From the NCBI GenBank assembly GCA_003646705.1, contig QMLK01000037.1, positions 1 to 7,866 on the forward strand: 7,866 bases of DNA, in the 5' to 3' direction. The notes beneath the pieces were generated by a model. It searched no databases, was not told where the DNA came from, and worked only from the letters and a program-made list of their open reading frames with translations. Positions 1 to 5,235 of the stretch are shown piece by piece (the stretch's first letter is position 1; every line of letters begins with the position of its first letter). This DNA comes from Deltaproteobacteria bacterium (GTDB lineage: Bacteria > Desulfobacterota > B13-G15). Position numbers and translations under genes: made by a program.

Positions 1-1
1 C

Positions 2-349
2 ATCTGCGGAGGGCTCGGCGGCGTGATGGAGGCCGCCTGCAGGGGTGCCAAGGAGGAGGGGGGGCTCACCGTGGGCATCATCCCCATGGCCCATAAGGAG
101 GGGGCCAACCCTTACGTCGACGTGGTGATCGCCACCGATATGGGCCACGCAAGAAACGTCATCATCGTCCACTCCTCGGACGGCCTCGTGGCCGTGGCCG
201 GAGAGGAGGGGACGTTGTCCGAGATCGCCATTGCCCTCAAAGCGGGCAAACCCGTCGTAGGGCTCAAGAGCTGGGATCTGGGGGGCAGGGTCCCCCAGGC
301 CTCAAGCCCACGGGAGGCGGTCCAACGGCTCGTCGGGGCCTGGGGATGA
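2..349 (+). CDS. LOG/TIGR00725-like Rossmann nucleotide-binding protein, C-terminal part (5' end outside window)
   Basis: The reading frame is open to the left edge (first visible residues ICGGLGGVMEAACRGAKE), so the N-terminus is missing; an ATG at 23 is internal to a conserved motif and is not the real start. About 115 residues are visible. The GGxGGVMEA..GAKE segment, the later GIIP turn, and the GTLSEIAIALKAGKPVV helix-strand unit are typical of the SLOG/LOG-like superfamily, which includes TIGR00725 proteins and cytokinin-riboside-monophosphate phosphoribohydrolases. These are cytosolic Rossmann proteins that bind nucleotides or nucleotide cofactors. The usual PGGxGTxxE loop reads AGEEGTLSE here, so the second glycine is replaced by glutamate and classic LOG phosphoribohydrolase activity cannot be assumed. 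The stop codon overlaps the next gene's start as ATGA (346-349), indicating translational coupling in one operon. The family call is fairly secure; the substrate is unknown. Confidence 0.8.
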   Translation: MCGGLGGVMEAACRGAKEEGGLTVGIIPMAHKEGANPYVDVVIATDMGHARNVIIVHSSDGLVAVAGEEGTLSEIAIALKAGKPVVGLKSWDLGGRVPQASSPREAVQRLVGAWG

Positions 350-1002
350 AGGGCCTCCTCTGCCTTCTCCTCGCGATCCTCCTATCCTGCGCCCCCAAGG
401 TCTACAGACCCCAAGGGGTCTACCACGTGGTCAAGAGGCATGAAACCCTCTGGCGCATCTGCAAGACCTACGGGGTGGACATGGACTATGTGGCCCGCAT
501 CAACGGGATAAGGGACCCCTCCAAGATCAGGGTGGGCCAACGGATCTTCATCCCCGGGGCCACCAGGGTCCTCGAGGTCAAGGTGCCCATAGAGGACCTC
601 ACCCCCCGTAAGAGCTCAAAGGTAAGGGCCAAGCCCCGCTTCATATGGCCGGTCAAGGGAAAGATGATCCGGGGTTTCTCCCAGCGGAAGGGCAGCAGAC
701 ACGACGGCATCGACATAGCCGCTCCCCTGGGGACCCCCATCAAAGCGGCTGCCTCGGGCCGCGTGGTCTACAGCGATGACAAGCTGGCCGGATACGGCAA
801 GCTCGTCATCATCGAACACCCGGGCAACTACTACACCATCTACGCCCATAACTCCATCAACCTGATAAAGGAGGAACAGTGGGTAAAACAGGGAGAGGTG
901 ATCGCCAAGGTGGGAAAATCGGGCAACGCCAAGGGACCCCACCTCCACTTCGAGATCCGCAAGGGGAGCAAGCCCTTGAACCCCCTGACCTTCCTTCCTT
1001 AG
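346..1002 (+). CDS. LysM/M23 peptidoglycan metallopeptidase lipoprotein (NlpD-like)
   Basis: This 218-residue protein begins with a short lipoprotein signal peptide. The lipobox LLSC places the lipidated cysteine at residue 15, and the +2 residue is Ala rather than Asp, which would favour the outer membrane by the E. coli rule. A LysM domain (about 25-70, from [11 protein letters not shown] to [10 protein letters not shown]) should bind peptidoglycan. The C-terminal M23/LytM domain (about 98-218) keeps the zinc and catalytic set: H119 and D123 (HxxxD), H168 (YAH) and H199/H201 (HLHFE). E. coli NlpD has lost such residues and only activates amidases, so this protein may be an active endopeptidase. 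The domain ends naturally at NPLTFLP. The start is ATG 346, overlapping the upstream stop by four bases. The gene lies directly before an RpoS-like sigma factor, as nlpD does in many Proteobacteria. Its last 124 nt also encode the sigma factor's N-terminus in another frame. Confidence 0.93.
   Translation: MKGLLCLLLAILLSCAPKVYRPQGVYHVVKRHETLWRICKTYGVDMDYVARINGIRDPSKIRVGQRIFIPGATRVLEVKVPIEDLTPRKSSKVRAKPRFIWPVKGKMIRGFSQRKGSRHDGIDIAAPLGTPIKAAASGRVVYSDDKLAGYGKLVIIEHPGNYYTIYAHNSINLIKEEQWVKQGEVIAKVGKSGNAKGPHLHFEIRKGSKPLNPLTFLP
867..874 (+). promoter_or_regulatory. Ribosome binding site for the sigma factor, inside the M23 gene
   Basis: AAAGGAGG lies four bases before GTG 879. It is the best Shine-Dalgarno match near the only standard start codon (ATG, GTG or TTG) available to the sigma factor frame. 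The spacing is slightly short. It sits within the coding sequence of the LysM/M23 lipoprotein. A second purine-rich stretch, AGGGGGAGGA (1003-1012), directly follows the M23 stop. It could serve only a non-standard CTG at 1023, 11 nt downstream. Confidence 0.55.
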
Positions 1003-1859
1003 AGGGGGAGGACCTCGACACCCTGCGGATCTACCTCCAGCAGATAAGGGGGCGAGACCTCCTCGATGCCGAGCAGGAGAGGGAGCTCTCGGAGAGGATA
1101 GCTCAAGGGGACGAGGAGGCCAGGCGCAGGATGATCGAGGCCAACCTCCGGCTGGTGGTGACCATCGCCCGCAGATACGCCGGACAGGGGCTACCCCTCT
1201 TGGACCTGATAGAGGAGGGGAACATCGGCCTCATCAAGGCGGTGGAAAAGTTCGATCCGACCAAGGGATGTCGCTTCTCCACCTACGCCACCCTCTGGAT
1301 CCGGCAGGCCATAGAGCGGGCCCTGGTCAGCCAGACCAAGGCGGTGAAGCTCCCCTCCCATGTGGCCGGGGACCTGAGGAGGATGATCAGGTCCATCCGT
1401 CGCCTCACCCAGACCCTCGGCCGGGAACCCACCAGCCAGGAGGTGGCGGAGGAGATGGCCGTAGAGGTGCAATACGTCGAGAGGCTCATGCAGGCGATCC
1501 TCAGGGTGAGCTCCTTCGAGACCCCCTTGGACGAGAAGGAGGAGTTCCTGCTGAAGGACACCCTCAGCGCCGATCCGTCGCGGAGCCCCTTCTCCCTGAC
1601 GGAACACCTGGAGCTGGTGAAGTTGCTTCAGTCCTGGCTCAAGATCCTCACGGCCCAGGAGAGGAGGGTGGTGGAACTCCGCTTCGGGCTCAAGGACGGC
1701 GAGCCGTGGACCTTGGAGGCCATCGGCAAGCTCTACGGGGTGACCAGGGAGCGCATCCGCCAGATCGAGGCCCAGGCCCTGGAGCGTTTGAGGCGGCTCA
1801 TCAGGACCAAGGACCTCATCCTCTTCGAGGAGATAAGGCCCCTCAGGAAGAGGAAGTAG
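879..1859 (+). CDS. rpoS: RpoS-like group 2 sigma-70 family RNA polymerase sigma factor
   Basis: From GTG 879 this is 326 residues and carries regions 1.2 to 4.2 of a primary-like sigma factor. Region 1.2 starts at about 45 ([12 protein letters not shown]). Region 2 runs about 85-155, with [24 protein letters not shown] and FSTYAT. Region 3 runs about 160-240. Region 4 is about 250-310, with ELRFGL and the helix-turn-helix [20 protein letters not shown]143 and E146 match the Gln/Glu pair of E. coli RpoS region 2.4 (RpoD has Gln/Thr), and the preceding NlpD-like gene supports an RpoS-type role in stress or stationary phase. Two oddities: the paired tryptophans of the melting motif read Leu139-Trp140, and Gly164 stands where RpoD has Glu458 and RpoS Lys173. 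Residues 1-41 are Gly/Gln/Pro-rich and overprinted on the M23 gene. A CTG start at 1023 (278 residues) is the alternative. The 3' end overlaps the convergent membrane-protein gene by 17 nt. Confidence 0.88.
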   Translation: MGKTGRGDRQGGKIGQRQGTPPPLRDPQGEQALEPPDLPSLEGEDLDTLRIYLQQIRGRDLLDAEQERELSERIAQGDEEARRRMIEANLRLVVTIARRYAGQGLPLLDLIEEGNIGLIKAVEKFDPTKGCRFSTYATLWIRQAIERALVSQTKAVKLPSHVAGDLRRMIRSIRRLTQTLGREPTSQEVAEEMAVEVQYVERLMQAILRVSSFETPLDEKEEFLLKDTLSADPSRSPFSLTEHLELVKLLQSWLKILTAQERRVVELRFGLKDGEPWTLEAIGKLYGVTRERIRQIEAQALERLRRLIRTKDLILFEEIRPLRKRK

Positions 1860-2265
1860 GCCGCCCCGGGAGGTACATGAGGAGGACGAAGAGCGCCGCA
1901 GCCAACATCAGCCGCGGCACCGTTATGGCCAGGGGATCAGCCCCTGCGGCCACGAAGAGGAGGGTATCCTCGAAGACGGCGTGAAAGAGCGACAGGAACC
2001 CCACCACCGCTAAGGCCTCCCGGCCCTTCACCCGCTTCTGCCTCAAGGAGGCGATGATCACCCCAGCCCCGTAAAGGATGCCGAAGATGAGCCCTGCCAA
2101 GAGGGCCACGGTCCCCTCGGGGGAAAGGACCCAGGAGAACCCCCTCCACCTCCTTCCCTCCCACCTCTCCTTGGCAACCTCCAGGAGGGTCAGCAGCGGG
2201 ATGAGGACCACGGCCATCCGCAGGGAGAAGCTCAAGAGGCCCTCTATGTACTCTTTCATCCACAT
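1843..2265 (-). CDS. Nucleoside recognition/Gate-domain membrane protein, SpmB-like half
   Basis: A 140-residue integral membrane protein with about four hydrophobic segments: roughly residues 10-30, 50-75 ([20 protein letters not shown]), 84-108 and 113-131. The GILYGAGVI segment and the later [12 protein letters not shown] motif, with the conserved His and Glu-Asp at 95-100, resemble the nucleoside-recognition (Gate, Pfam PF07670) domain. That domain is found in SpmA/SpmB spore-maturation proteins, FeoB and nucleoside transporters. Its start lies two bases beyond the stop of the companion gene upstream (2268), so the pair is almost certainly co-translated and probably forms one complex. ATG 2265 and ATG 2259 are both possible starts; neither has a good Shine-Dalgarno sequence, which fits coupled reinitiation. 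The C-terminal tail (PGRPTSSS) is read antisense to the end of the sigma-factor gene, with a 17-nt overlap. The transported or sensed ligand is unknown. Confidence 0.72.
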   Translation of the reverse strand: MWMKEYIEGLLSFSLRMAVVLIPLLTLLEVAKERWEGRRWRGFSWVLSPEGTVALLAGLIFGILYGAGVIIASLRQKRVKGREALAVVGFLSLFHAVFEDTLLFVAAGADPLAITVPRLMLAAALFVLLMYLPGRPTSSS

Positions 2266-2267
2266 CG

Positions 2268-2666
2268 CTAAAGGTAAGGGTGGAGGACATGGGCTGCCAA
2301 CACGGAGACGACAAACCTCAGGGGGGCCAAGGCCAGGAACCCCCTCCTAACCCTCAGGATCACCGCCCCCTCCAGGATCTGGTTGTGGGACAACAGGAGC
2401 ATGAGGGCGAGGATCGTCACCTCCCTGGAGCTCAGGCCAAGCCCCGCCACAGCCCCCAGGGCTGCGTAGAGGTTCACGAAGTTGCCCAGGATGATCACCA
2501 AGGCCGCCTCCCCCGGCAACCCCACAAAACCCATGAAGGGCTCAGCCTTGGCGGCGAGCCCCTCCAGGACCCCCCACCTCTGCAGGAAGAAGACCAGGGT
2601 GTAGACGGGGAGGAGGAAGAGCAGAAGCTCCAGATAGCCCTTGACTCCCGCCTTGATCTTGTCCAT
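2268..2666 (-). CDS. Nucleoside recognition/Gate-domain membrane protein, SpmA-like half
   Basis: A 132-residue membrane protein with about four hydrophobic segments: roughly 11-30, 52-77 (containing GNFVNLYAALGAVAGL), 82-104 and 111-128. The LLLSHNQILEGAVIL motif (SHNxxxEGA) is characteristic of the Gate/nucleoside-recognition fold (PF07670). In Desulfobacterota and related bacteria such domains often occur as two short adjacent genes, as here with the gene at 2265-1843. It opens a two-gene operon. ATG 2666 is preceded by a purine-rich GGGAAGG that is rather close to the start. The gene is divergent from the potassium-channel gene, with only about 32-56 bp between the starts, so any promoters must overlap. 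Non-sporing bacteria carry such pairs, so a sporulation role should not be assumed. Confidence 0.72.
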   Translation of the reverse strand: MDKIKAGVKGYLELLLFLLPVYTLVFFLQRWGVLEGLAAKAEPFMGFVGLPGEAALVIILGNFVNLYAALGAVAGLGLSSREVTILALMLLLSHNQILEGAVILRVRRGFLALAPLRFVVSVLAAHVLHPYL

Positions 2667-2722
2667 CGTCCTTCCCTTCGCGGGCCAATAGAAGTATCAT
2701 GGGAGGGATCTGGCCACAAGGG

Positions 2723-3736
2723 ATGGATCTACTTCGCCACTTGATGATAGCCTTCCTCCTCTCCCAGGCCGTCCTGTGGGGAGGGGTAATCGGATACATG
2801 GCGGTGGAGGGGTGGGACTTCTTCAAGGCCCTCTACATGACGGTGATCAGCATAACCACTGTGGGCTATGGCGAGGTCTTCGGCCTCTCCAAGGGGGGGA
2901 GGATCTTCACCATATTCCTCATAATGACGAGCTTTGGGGTCCTCTTCTACATAGCCACGGCCTTCACCCAGGCCCTCATCGCGGGCCAGATAAAAGCCTT
3001 TTTCGGGAGGCAGAAATTGGAACGAGCCTTAAGACGCCTCAAAGGCCACTTTATCCTCTGCGGCTTCGGCCGCATAGGCTCGGTGGTGGCCAAGGAGCTG
3101 GCCAAGGAAGGGGTCCCCTTCCTGGTGATAGAGAGGGACCCGGCGGTGGCCAAGGAGGCCGAGGAGGCCGGGTACCTCTGTGTGGAGGGGGACGCCACCG
3201 TGGACGAGATCCTGAGGAGGGCAGGCATAGAGAGGGCCAGGGGCATCGTCGCCACCGTCTCCTCGGATGCGGACAACCTCTACATCACCCTCTCGGCGCG
3301 GCAGCTGAACCCCGACCTCTTCATCCTGACCAGGGCCGACAGCCCCGACGCCGAGAGGAACCTCTTGGCCGCCGGGGCCAACAAGGTGGTCTCCCCCTAC
3401 TTCATCGGGGCCCTGAGGATGGCCAATGCCCTGCTGAGGCCCCACGTGGTCGACTTCATCGAGTTGGCCGTACACCGGCGACATCTGGAGCTCCAGATGG
3501 AGGAGGTGAGGGTGGAGGACGACGCCTACTTCGCAGGAAGACCCCTCAGAGAGTGCGGCCTCAGGGAGCGCTTCGGGGTTATAGTGGTCGCCGTGAAGAA
3601 GGCATCAGGGGAGGCCTTCTTCAACCCCTCCCCCGAGACCACCATAGAGCGGGGGGACGTGTTGATCGTCCTCGGGGAGGGGAAAGGTTTGAAGGAGCTG
3701 GAGGAGACGGTGAAGTTCAGGGGGGAGCGACCGTGA
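2723..3736 (+). CDS. Two-TM potassium channel with C-terminal RCK (TrkA-N/TrkA-C) domain
   Basis: Read from ATG 2723 this is 337 residues. ATG 2699 would add eight (MGGIWPQG) and also lacks a good ribosome binding site; 2723 is preferred because it gives the MDxxR-then-TM1 beginning I expect in this family. TM1 (about 7-27), a pore helix and the K+ selectivity filter TTVGYGE (about 45-51), then TM2 (about 62-85) form a KcsA/MthK-type pore. A TrkA-N/RCK Rossmann domain follows at about 106-235, with glycine motif GFGRIG, IERDP and EGDAT. A TrkA-C domain spans about 255-330. This is the MthK/Kch layout: a tetrameric inner-membrane channel gated by ligands bound to the RCK ring (Ca2+ or nucleotides in known cases; the ligand here is unknown). 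An in-frame TTG at 3017 with a good Shine-Dalgarno sequence could yield a separate RCK subunit. The stop overlaps the next start as GTGA. Confidence 0.93.
   Translation: MDLLRHLMIAFLLSQAVLWGGVIGYMAVEGWDFFKALYMTVISITTVGYGEVFGLSKGGRIFTIFLIMTSFGVLFYIATAFTQALIAGQIKAFFGRQKLERALRRLKGHFILCGFGRIGSVVAKELAKEGVPFLVIERDPAVAKEAEEAGYLCVEGDATVDEILRRAGIERARGIVATVSSDADNLYITLSARQLNPDLFILTRADSPDAERNLLAAGANKVVSPYFIGALRMANALLRPHVVDFIELAVHRRHLELQMEEVRVEDDAYFAGRPLRECGLRERFGVIVVAVKKASGEAFFNPSPETTIERGDVLIVLGEGKGLKELEETVKFRGERP
3005..3019 (+). promoter_or_regulatory. Possible internal ribosome binding site and TTG start for a free RCK subunit
   Basis: GGGAGG (3005-3010), a six-base spacer and TTG (3017-3019) lie in the channel reading frame, exactly between the pore and the RCK domain. 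The archaeal channel MthK uses an internal start (Met107) at the equivalent boundary to make extra RCK subunits. Counted from ATG 2699, this TTG is codon 107; counted from ATG 2723 it is codon 99. GGAGG-like strings are common in this GC-rich genome, so chance is a real alternative. Confidence 0.3.
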
Positions 3737-4509
3737 AGGTCCACCTGGCCATCCCCTATGAACTCTTGAGGGAGAGGCTCGAGGAGGTCCTTCGGCACCG
3801 GTTGTGCCCCGAGATCTACTTCGACGCCCAGGCCCTCGAAGGCTGTAACGACGCTGACCTTCGGGCCTGTGCCGAGGCCTTACGGGAAGAAGGGCTGACC
3901 TTCTCCTTTCACGGCCCCTTCATGGATCTGGCCCCCGGGGCCCTCGACAGCAAGATCAAGGAGGTGACTTGGGATCGTTTCTCCGAGACCATGAGGTTGG
4001 CCTCCCTGGTGAGGCCCGAGTGTGTGGTCTTCCACGTGGGGTACGATCCCTGGCGCCACGGAGAGTACAAGGAGCTCTGGATCGCCTCAAGCCTCGAGAT
4101 ATGGCGACCCCTCTTCGCCAAGGCGGAGGAGACCGGGGTAAGGGTGGCCTTGGAGAACGTCTTCGACGAAGGCCCCCACCTGATAGGTGAGATCCTGACG
4201 AGGGCTGGAAACGGCTGGGTGGGCTTCTGCTTCGATCCGGCCCACCACCTCCTCTTCAGCAAGGTCCCCCTCGGAGACTGGCTGGCGGCCCTGGGGGAGA
4301 GGCTCGTGGAGGTGCACGTCCACGACAACCACGGCCAGACGGACGAGCACCTGCCGCCTGGCGACGGGAGGGTCGACTTCGAACTGCTCTTCTCGCTGCT
4401 GCCCCACAGGGACCTCCTCTTCACCCTGGAGGTCCACCGCGAGGAATACGTCCAGAGGGGACTCGAGGGGCTGATGGAGATGCTGCAGAGTTGGGAGGCC
4501 ACGGGATGA
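3733..4509 (+). CDS. TIM-barrel metalloenzyme of the AP-endonuclease-2/sugar phosphate isomerase-epimerase superfamily
   Basis: A 258-residue protein starting at GTG 3733, which overlaps the channel stop as GTGA and is preceded by GGGGGGAG. The frame stays open far upstream, but that stretch is only a GC-rich shadow of the channel gene. Motifs along the barrel are FSFHGPFMDL (57-66), VVFHVG (98-103), ALENVFDE (139-146), CFDPAHH (166-172), VHVHDNHGQTDEHLPPGDG (194-212) and LEVH (232-235). They place it in PF01261. Candidate metal ligands are H60, H101, E141, D168, H171, H197, D204, H206 and E233, which line up in order with the nine ligands of endonuclease IV. Many isomerases of the superfamily share part of this pattern, and so does the cobamide-remodelling phosphodiesterase CbiR, so the substrate cannot be told from sequence. 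It lacks a signal peptide and is presumably cytosolic. It is coupled to the following thioesterase gene by ATGA. Confidence 0.85.
   Translation: MKVHLAIPYELLRERLEEVLRHRLCPEIYFDAQALEGCNDADLRACAEALREEGLTFSFHGPFMDLAPGALDSKIKEVTWDRFSETMRLASLVRPECVVFHVGYDPWRHGEYKELWIASSLEIWRPLFAKAEETGVRVALENVFDEGPHLIGEILTRAGNGWVGFCFDPAHHLLFSKVPLGDWLAALGERLVEVHVHDNHGQTDEHLPPGDGRVDFELLFSLLPHRDLLFTLEVHREEYVQRGLEGLMEMLQSWEATG
4493..4498 (+). promoter_or_regulatory. Ribosome binding site deciding the thioesterase start
   Basis: GGGAGG ends seven bases before ATG 4506, an ideal spacing. It lies within the last codons of the upstream TIM-barrel gene. It supports ATG 4506 over the in-frame TTG at 4491, which would overlap this very site. 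Confidence 0.7.
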
Positions 4510-4931
4510 ACTTGGTGAAGGACGACCGATGCTTCGTATGCGGCAGGGAGAACCCACGGGGTCTGAGAATCGAGGTGAAGAGGTGGGAGCGGGGGGCCAC
4601 CTTCCGGTTCATGGCCGAGGATACCTACAAAGGCTGGGCCCATTACCTCCACGGCGGGGTGATAAGCATGCTCTTCGACGAGCTGCTGGGGTGGACCTCT
4701 CGCTTCCTCGGTTACACCGCCCTGACGGCGAGGCTCGAGGTGAGATACAAAAAACCCATCCCCCTGGGCAGCGTGGTCACCTTCAGGGGTGAATTGGAAC
4801 GCGAGGCCAAGCGACTCCTCTACATTCGGACGGCGGCCTATCTCGAGGATGGCACCCTGGCCGCAGAGGGTAGGGGGACCATGATGGTGATGGAGAAGGG
4901 TCGGGAGGGGACATCGCCTCCCAACCCCTGA
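4506..4931 (+). CDS. PaaI-type hotdog-fold thioesterase family protein
   Basis: A 141-residue protein starting at ATG 4506 (ATGA overlap with the previous gene, strong GGGAGG at 4493-4498). It opens with a CFVCGRENPRGL segment: a C9-x2-C12 pair and NPxGL typical of one branch of PaaI/4HBT-like hotdog proteins. The core motif YLHGGVISMLFDELLGW (H49, G50, G51, D58, E59) marks the central hotdog helix with the usual catalytic Asp/Glu. RLEVRYKKPIPLGSVV follows as the dimer-edge strands. Members hydrolyse acyl-CoA or acyl-ACP thioesters in the cytosol, usually as dimers or tetramers; the acyl substrate here is unknown. It is the last gene of the channel/TIM-barrel/thioesterase operon. It ends six bases before the stop of the convergent dodecin gene, with no evident terminator between them. 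Confidence 0.88.
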   Translation: MNLVKDDRCFVCGRENPRGLRIEVKRWERGATFRFMAEDTYKGWAHYLHGGVISMLFDELLGWTSRFLGYTALTARLEVRYKKPIPLGSVVTFRGELEREAKRLLYIRTAAYLEDGTLAAEGRGTMMVMEKGREGTSPPNP

Positions 4932-4937
4932 TGAAGA

Positions 4938-5150
4938 TCAATCCTCCAAGACGAAGATGACCTCCATCTTCACACGGTATTCTGCGATCTTGTCGTCCTC
5001 CACCGCCACCCGGAGCTCCTGGATCCTCAGGCCGGTGATCCCCCTCAGGGTCTTTATGGCCCTCTTGAAGCCCACCTTGATGGCGTCGTCAAAGCTGTTG
5101 GGAGACCCCGCGATGATGTGGGTTACCCTCGCAACCCTGCCGTCTGACAT
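4938..5150 (-). CDS. Dodecin family protein
   Basis: A 70-residue protein with the dodecin beta-alpha-beta-beta layout: strand VARVTHIIAGSP, helix FDDAIKVGFKRAIKTLR, then strands IQELRVAVEDDKIAEYRV and KMEVIFVLED. Length and motifs (SPNSFDDAI; EDDKIAEYRVKMEVIFVLE) fit the family. Dodecins assemble into hollow twelve-subunit shells that store or buffer flavins, and some bind CoA or calcium. The flavin-stacking tryptophan usually found in an NLRWFEV-type motif is absent: the corresponding stretch reads GITGLRIQEL. Classic paired-flavin binding is therefore doubtful, and a different ligand, as reported for calcium-binding dodecins, is possible. ATG 5150 has an excellent Shine-Dalgarno sequence (AGGAGGTGAT) and a consensus-like promoter upstream, so strong expression is expected. 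It is monocistronic and divergent from the MFS gene. Confidence 0.9.
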   Translation of the reverse strand: MSDGRVARVTHIIAGSPNSFDDAIKVGFKRAIKTLRGITGLRIQELRVAVEDDKIAEYRVKMEVIFVLED

Positions 5151-5155
5151 CGACT

Positions 5156-5165
5156 ATCACCTCCT
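5156..5165 (-). promoter_or_regulatory. Strong ribosome binding site of the dodecin gene
   Basis: Read on the minus strand this is AGGAGGTGAT, a ten-base match to the anti-Shine-Dalgarno 3' end of typical bacterial 16S rRNA. GGAGG ends nine bases before ATG 5150. It is the strongest ribosome binding site I saw in the window. Confidence 0.75.
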
Positions 5166-5185
5166 CTCCCTCTTGGTCTTCCTTC

Positions 5186-5213
5186 ACTATAGCTTAGCTT
5201 GAGACCTTGTCAA
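5186..5213 (-). promoter_or_regulatory. Sigma-70 type promoter for the dodecin gene
   Basis: On the minus strand, TTGACA (5213-5208, a perfect -35), a 16-bp spacer and TATAGT (5191-5186, one mismatch to TATAAT) form a near-consensus housekeeping promoter. Transcription would start near 5179, giving a leader of about 28 nt that contains the strong ribosome binding site. The spacer holds a tandem AGCTA AGCTA next to the -10 box, which could be an operator or chance. The promoter lies in the 85-bp gap between divergent starts (5150 and 5236). I could not identify a matching promoter for the MFS gene. Confidence 0.65.
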
Positions 5214-5235
5214 GAAAATTTCTCGGGAGGTCGAA

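Noticed and set aside
616..948. Minus-strand open frame antisense to the M23 domain
   Set aside because: It has no motifs or ribosome binding site, while the M23 zinc-ligand motifs on the + strand are clear.
2776..3732. Long open frame upstream of and in phase with the TIM-barrel gene, overlapping the channel gene
   Set aside because: Its translation is Gly/Arg/His/Pro-rich low-complexity sequence with no motif, and the channel frame is unmistakable. It is a GC-rich shadow; the TIM-barrel gene starts at GTG 3733.
3909..4652. 247-codon open frame on the minus strand
   Set aside because: It is antisense to the TIM-barrel and thioesterase genes. Its Ser/Arg/Pro-rich composition and lack of motifs mark it as a shadow of strong + strand genes.
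4920..4950. Terminator between the convergent thioesterase and dodecin genes
   Set aside because: I looked for a GC-rich hairpin followed by a T run on either strand and saw none; the genes are six bases apart.
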